Shown here one piece after another: positions 17,977-26,612 of a stretch of 64,000 nucleotides of DNA. This DNA comes from Desulfofundulus luciae (GTDB taxonomy: Bacteria > Bacillota > Desulfotomaculia > Desulfotomaculales > Desulfovirgulaceae). Location of the stretch: NCBI RefSeq assembly GCF_030813795.1, contig NZ_JAUSUX010000011.1, forward strand, positions 41,384 through 105,383, given 5' to 3'. Made by a program: the position numbers and the translations under genes. Positions within the stretch are counted from its first letter, which is position 1. Every line of letters starts with the position of its first letter. The notes under the pieces were generated by a model. That model was not told where the DNA came from and did no database searches. It saw only the letters and a program-made list of their open reading frames with translations.

Positions 17977-18951
17977 ATGTCCGCAAGCCAGACCCGCTAC
18001 CGGGTTTATTCGGAATTCCTGAAGGAAAAATTCGGGGGCAAAGTATACAAGTTGCCCATCAACCTCCCCGGAACCTGTCCCAACCGGGACGGCACAATAA
18101 GCACCGGGGGGTGTATCTTCTGCGACGAGGAGGGGGCGGGTTTTGAGTGCCTGCCCAGCAGCCTTTCGGTAGAGGAACAGCTGGCAGCCAACCGGGAGTT
18201 TTTCCGCAAGCGCTACAAGGCTGATAAATTCATCGCCTATTTCCAGGCTTTTACCAACACTTACCTGCCCTTTGAGCGCTTCCGGGAGTATGTCCTGGCT
18301 GCTGCCGGCGGGGAAGACATGGTGGGCATTTCCATTTCCACGCGCCCGGACTGCATCAACGACCGTTACCTGGATTTCCTGGCGGAAGTGGGCCGGGAAA
18401 AAAATCTGGTTATGGACATCGAACTGGGGCTGCAGACAGTCAATTACCATTCCCTGTTGCGGGTAAACCGCGGGCATACCCTGGCCGAGTTTATCGATGC
18501 GGTGCAGCGCATCAAAGAGCGGGAGCTGGAAATCTGCACGCACCTGATCCTCAACCTGCCCTGGGACGATATGGTTGACGTGATCGAAAACGCCAAGATT
18601 CTCTCCGCCCTGCAGGTGCAGTATGTAAAGCTCCACTCCCTTTACGTTGTCCGGGATACCGTACTGGGGGAAATGTACCGGCGCGGGGAGTTTTCCATCA
18701 TCCCTATGGAGGAATACGTGGACCGGGTGGTCACATTTCTGGAATACCTGCACCCGGATATCGTCATCCAGCGCCTGGTCGGCCGCGGCCCCTATGACCG
18801 GGTGCTTTTCTCCAACTGGGGAGTGAGCTGGTGGCAGGTAAAGCAAAGGATTGAAGCCAGGCTGGAAGAACTGAACACCTGCCAGGGGCGACTCTGCGAC
18901 TATTTAAACGGCCCGGCGTTGCGGAAGAGATTTCCCTGCGGGCCGGAGTAG
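17977..18951 (+). CDS. TIGR01212-family radical SAM protein (YhcC/YtqA-like)
   Basis: A 324-residue protein with YRVYSEFLKEKFGGKVYKLPI, the radical SAM cluster as CPNRDGTISTGGCIFC, and AYFQAFTNTYLPFE, ISISTRPDCI, LELGLQT-type and THLILNLPWD segments typical of the TIGR01212 family. The substrate of these proteins is not established. It stands between fchA and xseB and is preceded by SD GGAGG. Confidence 0.9.
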   Translation: MSASQTRYRVYSEFLKEKFGGKVYKLPINLPGTCPNRDGTISTGGCIFCDEEGAGFECLPSSLSVEEQLAANREFFRKRYKADKFIAYFQAFTNTYLPFERFREYVLAAAGGEDMVGISISTRPDCINDRYLDFLAEVGREKNLVMDIELGLQTVNYHSLLRVNRGHTLAEFIDAVQRIKERELEICTHLILNLPWDDMVDVIENAKILSALQVQYVKLHSLYVVRDTVLGEMYRRGEFSIIPMEEYVDRVVTFLEYLHPDIVIQRLVGRGPYDRVLFSNWGVSWWQVKQRIEARLEELNTCQGRLCDYLNGPALRKRFPCGPE

Positions 18952-18973
18952 ACACCATCACGCTTTCAGCGTC

Positions 18974-19286
18974 GTAACTTTTCAGTAAAACCGTTACCAC
19001 CGGCACGGTGCCGCGTTGTCCAAAGCGAACGACTTGCGGAGCGCTGGTTACAGCACCCGGCGAAGCGAGGGTAACCGGACTGCGGCGCGAAACCAGCGGC
19101 ACCGAAATATAGCTTTAGCAAAGACAACTTAACTGAAACGGCAAAAAGATGACAGTAAGGTGCAACTGCCATGCCGCATTTGCAGCGCCGCTAGTCCGGT
19201 CCGAAGCAAGCCGCGGTGCTGTCAGCGCGGAGCACTGGAGTGAGCGTGGACAACGCGGCACCATAACGGGGTTATTGAACATTTAC
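18974..19286. repeat. Element A, longest copy (313 bp)
   Basis: The left end (18974-18993, ending CAGTAAAACCG) and right end (CGGGGTTATTGAACATTTAC, 19267-19286) match the family. Inside is a perfect 16-bp inverted repeat, GGTGCCGCGTTGTCCA (19007-19022) and its complement (19247-19262), plus a nested imperfect pair CCGGACTGCGGCGC (about 19075) / GCGCCGCTAGTCCGG (about 19187). No gene is seen. Element B sequence flanks both sides (18957-18973 and 19287-19340), so A seems to lie inside a B copy. Confidence 0.8.
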
Positions 19287-19340
19287 TCATCTTCACTGCC
19301 GTTTTGCACGTAAGCAAGCGACATTGAACCGAGCAGATGC
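19287..19340. repeat. Element B, partial copy before xseB
   Basis: CTGCCGTTTTGCACGTAAGC at 19296 and the following bases to GAGCAGATGC match the B copies at 15870 and 28350 with few differences. The left part of B (ATCACGCTTTCAGCGTC) is at 18957-18973, beyond the inserted A element. The SD of xseB lies just downstream. Confidence 0.7.
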
Positions 19341-19373
19341 TGAAGAGGTTCACTATTGAAGCGAGGTATAGCC

Positions 19374-19631
19374 ATGAAAAAACTAACCTTTGAAGAAGCG
19401 CTGGCCAGACTGGAAGCAGTGGTACGGGAACTGGAAGAAGGACAGTTGCCTCTGGAAAAATCCCTGGCCCTTTTCGGGGAGGGGATTACTCTTACGCGTT
19501 TCTGTCATCAGGAGCTGGAAAAGGCCGAGGAGCGTATTTCCATACTCACCGCCAATGAAAAGGGAGAACCGGTATTAAAAGATTCCGATCCCTGTCTTGC
19601 TGATCTGCTCAATCCGGATAGGAAGGAGTAA
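19374..19631 (+). CDS. xseB: Exodeoxyribonuclease VII small subunit
   Basis: An 85-residue XseB ([34 protein letters not shown]...[12 protein letters not shown]), the usual length. ATG 19374 follows GCGAGG. It partners XseA. ispA begins 5 bp after its stop, the usual Firmicute order xseB-ispA. Confidence 0.95.
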   Translation: MKKLTFEEALARLEAVVRELEEGQLPLEKSLALFGEGITLTRFCHQELEKAEERISILTANEKGEPVLKDSDPCLADLLNPDRKE

Positions 19632-19636
19632 GCAAG

Positions 19637-20527
19637 TTGGATTTTTTGACCGAACTAAAAGCCAGGGCAGCCCTGGTGGACCGGGCACTGGATGAGCTTG
19701 TACCGTCAGAAGATACTTATCCGCCTGTAATTCACCAGGCCATACGGTACAGCCTTTTTGCCGGGGGGAAACGGCTGCGGCCCGTCCTGGCCCTGGCAGC
19801 GGCCGAAACGGTAGGCGGCAACCCCGCACGGGTATTGCCGGCGGCCTGTGCCCTGGAATTGATCCATACCTATTCTTTGATCCATGACGATTTGCCTGCA
19901 ATGGATAATGATGATTTCCGGCGGGGAAAGCCGACCTGTCACCGGGTTTATGGTGAAGCGGTAGCCATCCTGGCGGGGGACGCCCTGCTAACTCATGCCT
20001 TTGCTCTTCTGGCCAAAAATGCCCAGAACCAGATGGCACCGGCAGAACGGGTGGTGCAGGTTATTGCGGAGGTGGCGGCGGCTGCCGGCACCCTGGGGCT
20101 CATTGGCGGGCAGGTGGTGGATACCCTGGCTGCGGACACCGCAGTAGATGCCGCCACCCTGGAGTATATCCACCGCCACAAAACCGGGGCGCTGTACCGG
20201 GTGGCCGTGCGGGCAGGGGCCATTTTAGCCGGCGCAAATGAAAAGCAACTGGAGGCCTTGACTATTTACGCCGAGAACCTGGGTCTGGCTTTTCAAATAC
20301 AAGACGATATCCTGGATGTGGAAGGTGACCCGGCCAGGCTGGGCAAACCCGTGGGCAGCGACGAAAGAAATAAAAAGGCTACTTATCCGGCTCTTTTCGG
20401 ATTGGATGTGGCCAGGGCAAAGGCCGGGGAAGCGGTCGCGGCAGCCCTGGCCGCCCTGGAGCCTTTTGATGAGCGTGCCGATTTTCTGCGGGAACTGGTC
20501 CGGTTTGTAATTGCGCGGGATTTTTAG
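19637..20527 (+). CDS. ispA: Farnesyl/geranyl diphosphate synthase
   Basis: A 296-residue trans-prenyltransferase with the first aspartate-rich motif HDDLPAMDNDDFRRGKPTCH near residue 84 and the second QDDILDVEGD near 223, plus GGKRLRP. It condenses IPP with allylic diphosphates. TTG 19637 is the start, behind AAGGAG. The OLE RNA, oapA and dxs follow. Confidence 0.94.
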   Translation: MDFLTELKARAALVDRALDELVPSEDTYPPVIHQAIRYSLFAGGKRLRPVLALAAAETVGGNPARVLPAACALELIHTYSLIHDDLPAMDNDDFRRGKPTCHRVYGEAVAILAGDALLTHAFALLAKNAQNQMAPAERVVQVIAEVAAAAGTLGLIGGQVVDTLAADTAVDAATLEYIHRHKTGALYRVAVRAGAILAGANEKQLEALTIYAENLGLAFQIQDDILDVEGDPARLGKPVGSDERNKKATYPALFGLDVARAKAGEAVAAALAALEPFDERADFLRELVRFVIARDF

Positions 20528-20548
20528 AGCTTTAAGGAGATTTAGCGC

Positions 20549-20620
20549 ATGGCAATGACCCTGAAGGGTTTGTATATCAACGGCGAGCTACTGCCAACCG
20601 GGGGTCATCCTAAAGGTTAG
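20549..20620 (+). CDS. Possible 23-residue ORF between ispA and OLE RNA
   Basis: TTAAGGAG followed by ATG 20549 opens a short frame, MAMTLKGLYINGELLPTGG..., ending just before the OLE promoter. The SD is excellent. The start looks a little like the N-terminus of an aldehyde dehydrogenase (GLYING), so it could be a gene remnant rather than a functional peptide. Confidence 0.35.
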   Translation: MAMTLKGLYINGELLPTGGHPKG

Positions 20621-20629
20621 CAGCACCAT

Positions 20630-20659
20630 TTGCTTTTATTTCTGAGCTTATGTTATAAT
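20630..20659 (+). promoter_or_regulatory. Promoter of OLE RNA
   Basis: TTGCTT (20630-20635) and a perfect TATAAT (20654-20659) with an 18-bp spacer lie just before the conserved RNA region, predicting a 5' end near 20666. Confidence 0.8.
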
Positions 20660-20665
20660 TCATTT

Positions 20666-21280
20666 CCGAAACTAGAAAGTGGGATAAGTGACGCAGTATC
20701 CTAGTCAGGTATGCCTTTTTTGAAGACGGGCCTAAAAATCCGTCGCGGGCACATCGATGAAGTTCCTGGTGCTGGCTGCTGACGCCCAGTCGGGGGCTGG
20801 TACTGGGAGTTAAGGAGTGAGGGCGAGCCGCAAAGGCATGCGGGCGTGGACCCTGACTCCGCGGAGACCCAAGTGCGTGGGAAAGCGTAAAAGCCGTACT
20901 ATGGCTTGGGGTGTGAACCTGCACGTGGTGAAAGCTGCGTGCAGTGTAGCCTGCCTTGAGTGGTAGCGGTGGATGTCGTTGGCAACCGGTACCTCATATC
21001 CCCAGTGGGCCCAGGGGAAGGTGGCCGGTGGACTGAAACCGTTACTGCAAAAGAGGCTAGAAAAGGGCCATCCTGCCGGGGAAAACTCCTAGGCTGTCCG
21101 GTAACACCGGGGCAGCGCGGGGATTGCAGTGTGGACTAAGTGGTAATCCAGCCCCGGGACCGGCAACGTCCCGGAAGCAGCCCGAAGGGGAAACCGCCGG
21201 CCTGGCGACAGCCGGTGGCTGCTTGGGAAAACCTGCTGGACCTTAAGCCACAATATTTACCCGCGCTGCTGTCACTTGTC
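20666..21280 (+). ncRNA. ole: OLE RNA (ornate, large, extremophilic)
   Basis: About 615 nt of GC-rich, gene-free, highly structured sequence lies between ispA and an OapA-type membrane protein gene, which is the known genomic setting of OLE RNA in extremophilic and anaerobic Firmicutes. Length fits the ~610-nt class. GAAACTAGAAAGTGGG lies at the 5' end, and long complementary GC-rich runs occur throughout (for example around 21160-21230). OLE forms a membrane-bound ribonucleoprotein with OapA. The 5' end is set from the promoter; the 3' end is an estimate. Assignment is by context, length and recalled features, not a covariance-model score. Confidence 0.88.
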
Positions 21281-21328
21281 CCCGTGATACATAACTCTCT
21301 TTTCCCTTCCCGTATGAGGTGACTGTAT

Positions 21329-21916
21329 TTGGGAAACAATAAATCTACAGTTTCAGGCCGGTACGTACTTATGGTGGGTACGGCCTCTTTTTTACTGGCC
21401 ATAATATTTTTTTGGTTTTCAGAATTGCTGGCCGGTAAGGTGAAAAGTCTTTTTTTATCTTTTCTTTTTTTAGTTATAATTATACTGATCGGTATTCTGG
21501 CCGATATCGTGGGTACGGCGGTGGCAGCTGCTGAAGAGTCCCCTTTCCATGCCAAAGCGGCCAAACGGGTGCGCGGGGCAAGGGAAGGGGTATATCTGAT
21601 CCGGAACGCCGACCGGGTGGCCAACATCTGTAACGATGTTATCGGGGATATTGCCGGAACGGTAAGTGGTGCCCTGGGAATTGCCCTGGTTTTGCAAATC
21701 TTACTTTACTGGAAGGGTATCAACCAGGCTTTGTTGAATATGATGGTAACCGCTCTCATTGCCGCTTTTACCGTAGGCGGCAAGGCGGCCGGGAAGCGCA
21801 TAGCCATTTCCCGGGCCAACGAGGTAATTTTTCTGGTGGGAAAGTTGCTGGCTGCCTTTGAACAGTTGACGGGGATAAGGGTGATCAGGAAAAAATACCG
21901 TCGGGCGGGCAAATAA
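21329..21916 (+). CDS. oapA: OLE-associated membrane protein OapA
   Basis: A 195-residue integral membrane protein with helices at about 12-32, 40-65, 108-128 and 135-155, a basic loop AAKRVRGAREGVYLIRNADRVANICNDVIGDIAG, and a Lys/Arg-rich tail. The segment NADRVANICNDVIGDIAGTVSGA and the position directly behind OLE RNA identify it as OapA, which binds OLE RNA and brings it to the membrane. The start is TTG 21329 behind GAGGTGA. Confidence 0.9.
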   Translation: MGNNKSTVSGRYVLMVGTASFLLAIIFFWFSELLAGKVKSLFLSFLFLVIIILIGILADIVGTAVAAAEESPFHAKAAKRVRGAREGVYLIRNADRVANICNDVIGDIAGTVSGALGIALVLQILLYWKGINQALLNMMVTALIAAFTVGGKAAGKRIAISRANEVIFLVGKLLAAFEQLTGIRVIRKKYRRAGK

Positions 21917-21943
21917 CACCAGGTACGTCGGGAAGGGGAAAAA

Positions 21944-23863
21944 ATGGGAGACTTGCTTTCAACAATTAATTCTCCGGCGGATCTACGCTCCCTGGATATG
22001 GCCGCTTTACAGCAGCTTGCTTCCGAAATCCGGCAGGAGATTATCGAAACGGTGGCCAAAAACGGCGGCCACCTGGCCCCCAATCTGGGGGTGGTGGAAC
22101 TTACCCTGGCTTTACACCGGGTTTTTCAAACTCCCCGGGATAAAATTATCTGGGACGTAGGCCACCAGTCCTATGTGCATAAGCTGGTTACCGGCCGTCG
22201 CCCCGTTTTTCATACACTGCGCCAGTTTGGGGGCATCAGCGGTTTTCCCAGACCCCAGGAGAGCGAACATGATGCCTTTGGTACCGGGCACAGCAGCACC
22301 TCCATTTCCGCAGCTTTAGGTTTGGCCCTGGCCCGGGACCTGAAGGGCGACAATTACTCCGTGGTAGCGGTGATCGGGGACGGGGCAATGACCGGGGGCA
22401 TGGCCTTTGAGGCTTTAAACCATGCCGGCCACCATAAGACCAGTTTAATCGTTGTTTTAAATGACAACGAGATGTCCATTGCCCCCAATGTAGGAGGGCT
22501 TGCCAAATACTTGAGCCGCCTCCGTACCGATCCCATGTATTCCAAAGGCAAGGAAGAACTGGAACAGCTTTTAAAGCGCATTCCAGCCATTGGTCCCCGG
22601 GTGGTTAAAGCGGTGGAGCGGGTAAAGGATTCCCTGAAATATCTGGTAGTACCCGGCATGTTTTTCGAGGAACTCGGCTTCATCTACCTGGGGCCGATTG
22701 ACGGGCACAATATCCAGACCATGATCAATGTCTTCCAGCAGGCCAAAGCCACCAGGGGACCCGTCCTGGTACATGTGCTCACCCGCAAGGGGCGGGGCTA
22801 CCCGCCGGCGGAGGAGAATGCCGATAAATTTCACGGAGTTGGTCCGTTTGAAGTTAAAACGGGCCAGGTAATTAAAAAGCCGGGGCAGCCTCCTTCCTAT
22901 ACCGAGGTATTTGGGCGCACCCTGGAAGAACTGGGACGCCGGGACAAGCGCATTGTGGCCATTACCGCGGCCATGCCTTCCGGCACCGGTTTGGATCGTT
23001 TTGCCGCTGCCTTTCCCGAACGGTTCTATGATGTTGGTATTGCCGAACAACACGCCGTTACCCTGGGCGCGGGCCTGGCAGCGGGCGGATTAAGACCCGT
23101 AGTGGCTATTTATTCTACCTTTTTGCAGAGGGCCTACGACCAGGTGCTCCACGATGTCTGCCTGCAAAACCTGCCCGTAACCTTTGCCCTTGACCGGGCG
23201 GGCCTGGTCGGGGAAGACGGAGCCACCCATCACGGCGTGTTTGATTTTGCTTACCTGAGATCCATTCCCAACCTGGTGCTCATGGCCCCCGGGGACGAAA
23301 ACGAACTGCGCCATATGTTAAGAACGGCGCTGGATTACCCGGGACCGACAGTTTTGCGCTATCCCCGGAGTGCCGGTACGGGGTGCCCGCTGGATGAAGA
23401 AATTGTCTCCCTGCCGGTCGGGAAGGCCCGGGTGCTCCGGGAAGGAGACGACATTACCCTGCTGGCCGTGGGCACCATGGTTTCCCTGGCCGGGGAGGCG
23501 GCTTCCCTTCTGGAACAGCAGGGCATATATGCCACGGTGATTAACGCCCGGTTCGTCAAGCCACTGGATGAGGAATGTATTACCCGCTATGCCCTGCGCA
23601 CCCGGCAGGTGGTTACCATCGAAGAGCACGTCCTGCAGGGAGGATTCGGCAGCGCCGTCCTGGAACTGCTTGGGGACAGGGGGTTGCGCAACGTCCAGGT
23701 CATCCGCCTGGGAATTCCCGATGAGTTCATCGAGCACGGCAGCCGGGCCGTTTTGCTGGCCCGCTGCGGCTTGACCGTGGAAGTGCTGGTTAATACCGTA
23801 TTAAAGGCCCTGGGCGCAAACAGGGCAAAAACAAAGGTAAAAATTGGGGTGCAATGGCCATGA
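21944..23863 (+). CDS. dxs: 1-deoxy-D-xylulose-5-phosphate synthase
   Basis: A 639-residue thiamine-dependent synthase, the first step of the MEP isoprenoid pathway (pyruvate + glyceraldehyde 3-phosphate). Motifs: [19 protein letters not shown], the TPP-binding [23 protein letters not shown]-type [23 protein letters not shown] and [15 protein letters not shown]. It supplies precursors for IspA encoded upstream. The next gene overlaps its 3' end by 10 bp. Confidence 0.97.
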   Translation: MGDLLSTINSPADLRSLDMAALQQLASEIRQEIIETVAKNGGHLAPNLGVVELTLALHRVFQTPRDKIIWDVGHQSYVHKLVTGRRPVFHTLRQFGGISGFPRPQESEHDAFGTGHSSTSISAALGLALARDLKGDNYSVVAVIGDGAMTGGMAFEALNHAGHHKTSLIVVLNDNEMSIAPNVGGLAKYLSRLRTDPMYSKGKEELEQLLKRIPAIGPRVVKAVERVKDSLKYLVVPGMFFEELGFIYLGPIDGHNIQTMINVFQQAKATRGPVLVHVLTRKGRGYPPAEENADKFHGVGPFEVKTGQVIKKPGQPPSYTEVFGRTLEELGRRDKRIVAITAAMPSGTGLDRFAAAFPERFYDVGIAEQHAVTLGAGLAAGGLRPVVAIYSTFLQRAYDQVLHDVCLQNLPVTFALDRAGLVGEDGATHHGVFDFAYLRSIPNLVLMAPGDENELRHMLRTALDYPGPTVLRYPRSAGTGCPLDEEIVSLPVGKARVLREGDDITLLAVGTMVSLAGEAASLLEQQGIYATVINARFVKPLDEECITRYALRTRQVVTIEEHVLQGGFGSAVLELLGDRGLRNVQVIRLGIPDEFIEHGSRAVLLARCGLTVEVLVNTVLKALGANRAKTKVKIGVQWP

Positions 23864-24681
23864 CCGCTGCCAGGCAGCGCCTGGATTTGTTGCTGGTGGA
23901 ACGGGGACTTTTTGCCAGCAGGGAAAAGGCCAGGGCTGCGGTGATGGCCGGCCAGGTACGGGTGGACGGGCAACCGGTAGATAAGCCGGGCCGGCTGGTG
24001 GACCCCCGGAGCCGGATTGAGGTTACCGGGCGGATGCCTTACGTCAGCCGCGGCGGTTTAAAACTGGAAAAAGCCATTCACAGCTTTCAGCTCGATTTTA
24101 CCGGCCGGGTAGTTCTGGACGTGGGGGCATCCCACGGCGGGTTTACCGACTGTGCCCTGCAGCATGGTGCCCGCCTGGTTATTGCCGTGGATGTGGGATA
24201 CGGTCAGATGGCCTGGAAGCTCCGCCGCGACCCCCGGGTGGTAATCCTGGAGCGCACCAACATCCGTTACCTCCGGCCGCAGGACCTGCCATGCCTGGCT
24301 GACATAGCGGTGGTAGATGTTTCTTTTATTTCCCTGGAGAAGGTGCTGCCCAAACTGCAGGAACTGACCACCGGCGATGCCCTGGGTGTAGCGCTCATTA
24401 AACCCCAGTTTGAGGCCGGCCGGGAAAAGGTGGGCAAAAAGGGAGTGGTACGGGACCCGGCGGTGCACCGGGAAGTCATTACTGCCGTTTGCCGGGCCAT
24501 TAAAGATCTGGGGTGGGGCGTACGGGGTCTTGATTTTTCGCCAATTAAGGGCCCGGAGGGCAATATCGAATTTCTGGTTTGTTTTGACCGGAGTGTCCCC
24601 GGCCAGGTAGACCTTTCTTCCACCATCCCGGCGGTGGTGGCGCGGGCCCACGCCGAACTTGACGCCGGTAACAGGGATTAG
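23854..24681 (+). CDS. tlyA: TlyA-family 23S rRNA / S4-domain methyltransferase
   Basis: A 275-residue protein with an N-terminal S4 RNA-binding domain ([33 protein letters not shown]) and an FtsJ-like Rossmann methyltransferase domain ([42 protein letters not shown]). TlyA enzymes 2'-O-methylate rRNA. ATG 23854 overlaps dxs. Confidence 0.93.
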   Translation: MAMTAARQRLDLLLVERGLFASREKARAAVMAGQVRVDGQPVDKPGRLVDPRSRIEVTGRMPYVSRGGLKLEKAIHSFQLDFTGRVVLDVGASHGGFTDCALQHGARLVIAVDVGYGQMAWKLRRDPRVVILERTNIRYLRPQDLPCLADIAVVDVSFISLEKVLPKLQELTTGDALGVALIKPQFEAGREKVGKKGVVRDPAVHREVITAVCRAIKDLGWGVRGLDFSPIKGPEGNIEFLVCFDRSVPGQVDLSSTIPAVVARAHAELDAGNRD

Positions 24682-24718
24682 CCTGCTGCCGGCGGTTTTA
24701 GCTAAAAGGAGTGACCCG

Positions 24719-25588
24719 ATGAAAACCATCGGCCTGTTGGTTAACCCGGGTAAACAAAGGGTAGCCCCCCTGGTGGAACAAATTGTTGACTGGCTGACTG
24801 CACGGGGTTGCCGGGTGGTGATGACCGTTGATGCGGCCACCGTCCTGGGCCGGCCCGAGCTGGGTCTCCCCCGGGAACAGCTTGTTGGGGAAACCGAAAT
24901 TCTGCTGGTACTGGGCGGCGACGGTACCCTGTTGCGCTGTGCCCGGGAATCTGCTCCCCGGGGTATACCGCTTCTGGGAATCAATCTCGGCCATCTCGGC
25001 TTTCTGACCGAAGTTGATGTTCCGGAACTTTTGCCCGGTTTGGAGAAACTTTTAGCCGGCCAGTACACCATCGAGGAGCGGATGATGCTTGAGGCCAGGG
25101 TTATCCGGGAAGGGCTTATAGTGGAACGGGTTATTGGTTTAAACGACGCGGTTATTACCAAAGGAGCCTTTGCCCGGCTCATTTTTCTGGAAACCTATGT
25201 TAACGATGATTTCGTCAGCACCTATCCCGCCGATGGCCTGATTGTAGCTACCCCTACCGGTTCCACGGCCTATTCCCTTTCTGCCGGCGGCCCCCTGGTT
25301 ACCCCGGAGCTGGACCTGATGGTGGTCACCCCCATTTGTCCCCATTCCCTCTGGGCACGACCACTGGTCATTAATGCTGCCAGCCGGGTGCGGGTGATTG
25401 TTCGCTCGGAACAGGGGGAAGTAATGTTAACGGTTGATGGCCAGCAGGGCTGCAAATTACAATTTAATGATACGGTGCTGATCCAGCAAGCGGCCCACCG
25501 CGCCCGGTTGATCCGGCTGAAAAACCGCAGCTTTTTCTATCTCCTGCGCCAGAAGCTAAGTGAGGGTGAGCGTTTGAATGGTTGCTAG
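24719..25588 (+). CDS. nadK: NAD(+)/NADH kinase
   Basis: A 289-residue NAD kinase. [12 protein letters not shown] near residue 68, [11 protein letters not shown] near 90 and the NDAVI...[24 protein letters not shown] segment are diagnostic. ATG 24719 follows AAAAGGAG; longer in-frame starts would overlap tlyA and lack an SD. Confidence 0.96.
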   Translation: MKTIGLLVNPGKQRVAPLVEQIVDWLTARGCRVVMTVDAATVLGRPELGLPREQLVGETEILLVLGGDGTLLRCARESAPRGIPLLGINLGHLGFLTEVDVPELLPGLEKLLAGQYTIEERMMLEARVIREGLIVERVIGLNDAVITKGAFARLIFLETYVNDDFVSTYPADGLIVATPTGSTAYSLSAGGPLVTPELDLMVVTPICPHSLWARPLVINAASRVRVIVRSEQGEVMLTVDGQQGCKLQFNDTVLIQQAAHRARLIRLKNRSFFYLLRQKLSEGERLNGC

Positions 25589-26156
25589 AAGTGCCAGTGC
25601 GGTCCAGTGGGCGCAAAGCTTTATTGCTCCGGTGCTGGTGCCCGGTTGCCTGGCGGTGGACGCCACCGCGGGTAATGGCCAGGATACCCTGTTTTTAGCC
25701 CGGGGTGTGGGGCCGCAGGGGAAGGTTTTTGCCTTTGACATTCAAATCCAGGCCCTGGAAAAAACCAGGGAAGAGCTGGCCGGGGCCGGTTTGCTGGACC
25801 GGGTGATCCTGCTGGCCGCGGACCACCGGGAAATGGCCGCCCATGTTCCCGGTGCCGTGAAGGCAGTTATGTTTAACCTGGGCTATTTGCCCGGCGGGGA
25901 CCACCGGATCATCACCCGGCCCGAATCCACCCTGGAAGCGCTCAAAGCGGCCCTGTCCCTTTTAGCATCCGGGGGGCGCATTTCCCTGGTGGTTTACACG
26001 GGACATCCGGGCGCCGCAGAGGAATTGAGGGTCGTGGAGGAGTTCACCCGGGGCCTTTCTCCCCGCCATTATACGGTGGTAAGGCTATCCTTCTGGAATC
26101 GTTCTTCAAGGGCGCCGGTAGTAATTCTTCTGGAAAAGGCGGGTGCAGAAACGTGA
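25578..26156 (+). CDS. Class I SAM methyltransferase, YtqB/MnmM-like
   Basis: A 192-residue methyltransferase with [15 protein letters not shown] near residue 28, FAFDIQ near 52, and the family-specific [11 protein letters not shown]...[14 protein letters not shown]. This pattern marks the YtqB family, whose characterised members (MnmM) methylate 5-aminomethyl-2-thiouridine in the tRNA wobble position. It overlaps nadK by 11 bp and argR by 4 bp. Confidence 0.85.
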   Translation: MVARSASAVQWAQSFIAPVLVPGCLAVDATAGNGQDTLFLARGVGPQGKVFAFDIQIQALEKTREELAGAGLLDRVILLAADHREMAAHVPGAVKAVMFNLGYLPGGDHRIITRPESTLEALKAALSLLASGGRISLVVYTGHPGAAEELRVVEEFTRGLSPRHYTVVRLSFWNRSSRAPVVILLEKAGAET

Positions 26157-26608
26157 AGGCCCGGCGGCAAAGGCAAATCCTTGAGATTATCCGCCAGCAG
26201 GTTATCGAAACCCAGGAAGAACTGGCGGAGGCCCTGCGGGCCGCCGGGTTTCCCGTTACCCAGGCAACCGTGTCCCGGGATATCCGGGAGCTGGGATTGG
26301 TCAAGGTACCCGGAGAGAACAATACCTTTCGCTATGCCGCTCCCGGTGAAACGCCCCCTTTAAGACGGTATGAACGGTTGAAGAGACTCCTGCGCAGTTC
26401 GGTACAGTTCATCGATTTTAGCGAAAACCTGGTGGTGGTAAAGACACTGCCGGGCGAGGCCCAGGGTGTGGCATCGGCCATTGACCAGGCAGCCTGGCCG
26501 GAAATCATCGGCACCGTGGCCGGGGACGATACCATTTTGATTATAGTTAAACCGAAAAAACTGGTAAATACAGTTTTGCAACGCTTAAATCAGCTTGCCA
26601 GGGGGTGA
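26153..26608 (+). CDS. argR: Arginine repressor ArgR
   Basis: A 151-residue ArgR. The N-terminal winged helix ([45 protein letters not shown]) is followed by the C-terminal oligomerisation/arginine-binding domain ending in [14 protein letters not shown]. It starts with GTG overlapping the previous stop (GTGA). It also precedes recN in other Firmicutes. Confidence 0.96.
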   Translation: MKARRQRQILEIIRQQVIETQEELAEALRAAGFPVTQATVSRDIRELGLVKVPGENNTFRYAAPGETPPLRRYERLKRLLRSSVQFIDFSENLVVVKTLPGEAQGVASAIDQAAWPEIIGTVAGDDTILIIVKPKKLVNTVLQRLNQLARG

Positions 26609-26612
26609 GGAA

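Noticed and set aside
24058..25182. 374-residue minus-strand open frame opposite tlyA and nadK
   Set aside because: It spans two well supported genes in antisense and has a Ser/Arg/Pro-rich composition typical of antisense of GC-rich codons.
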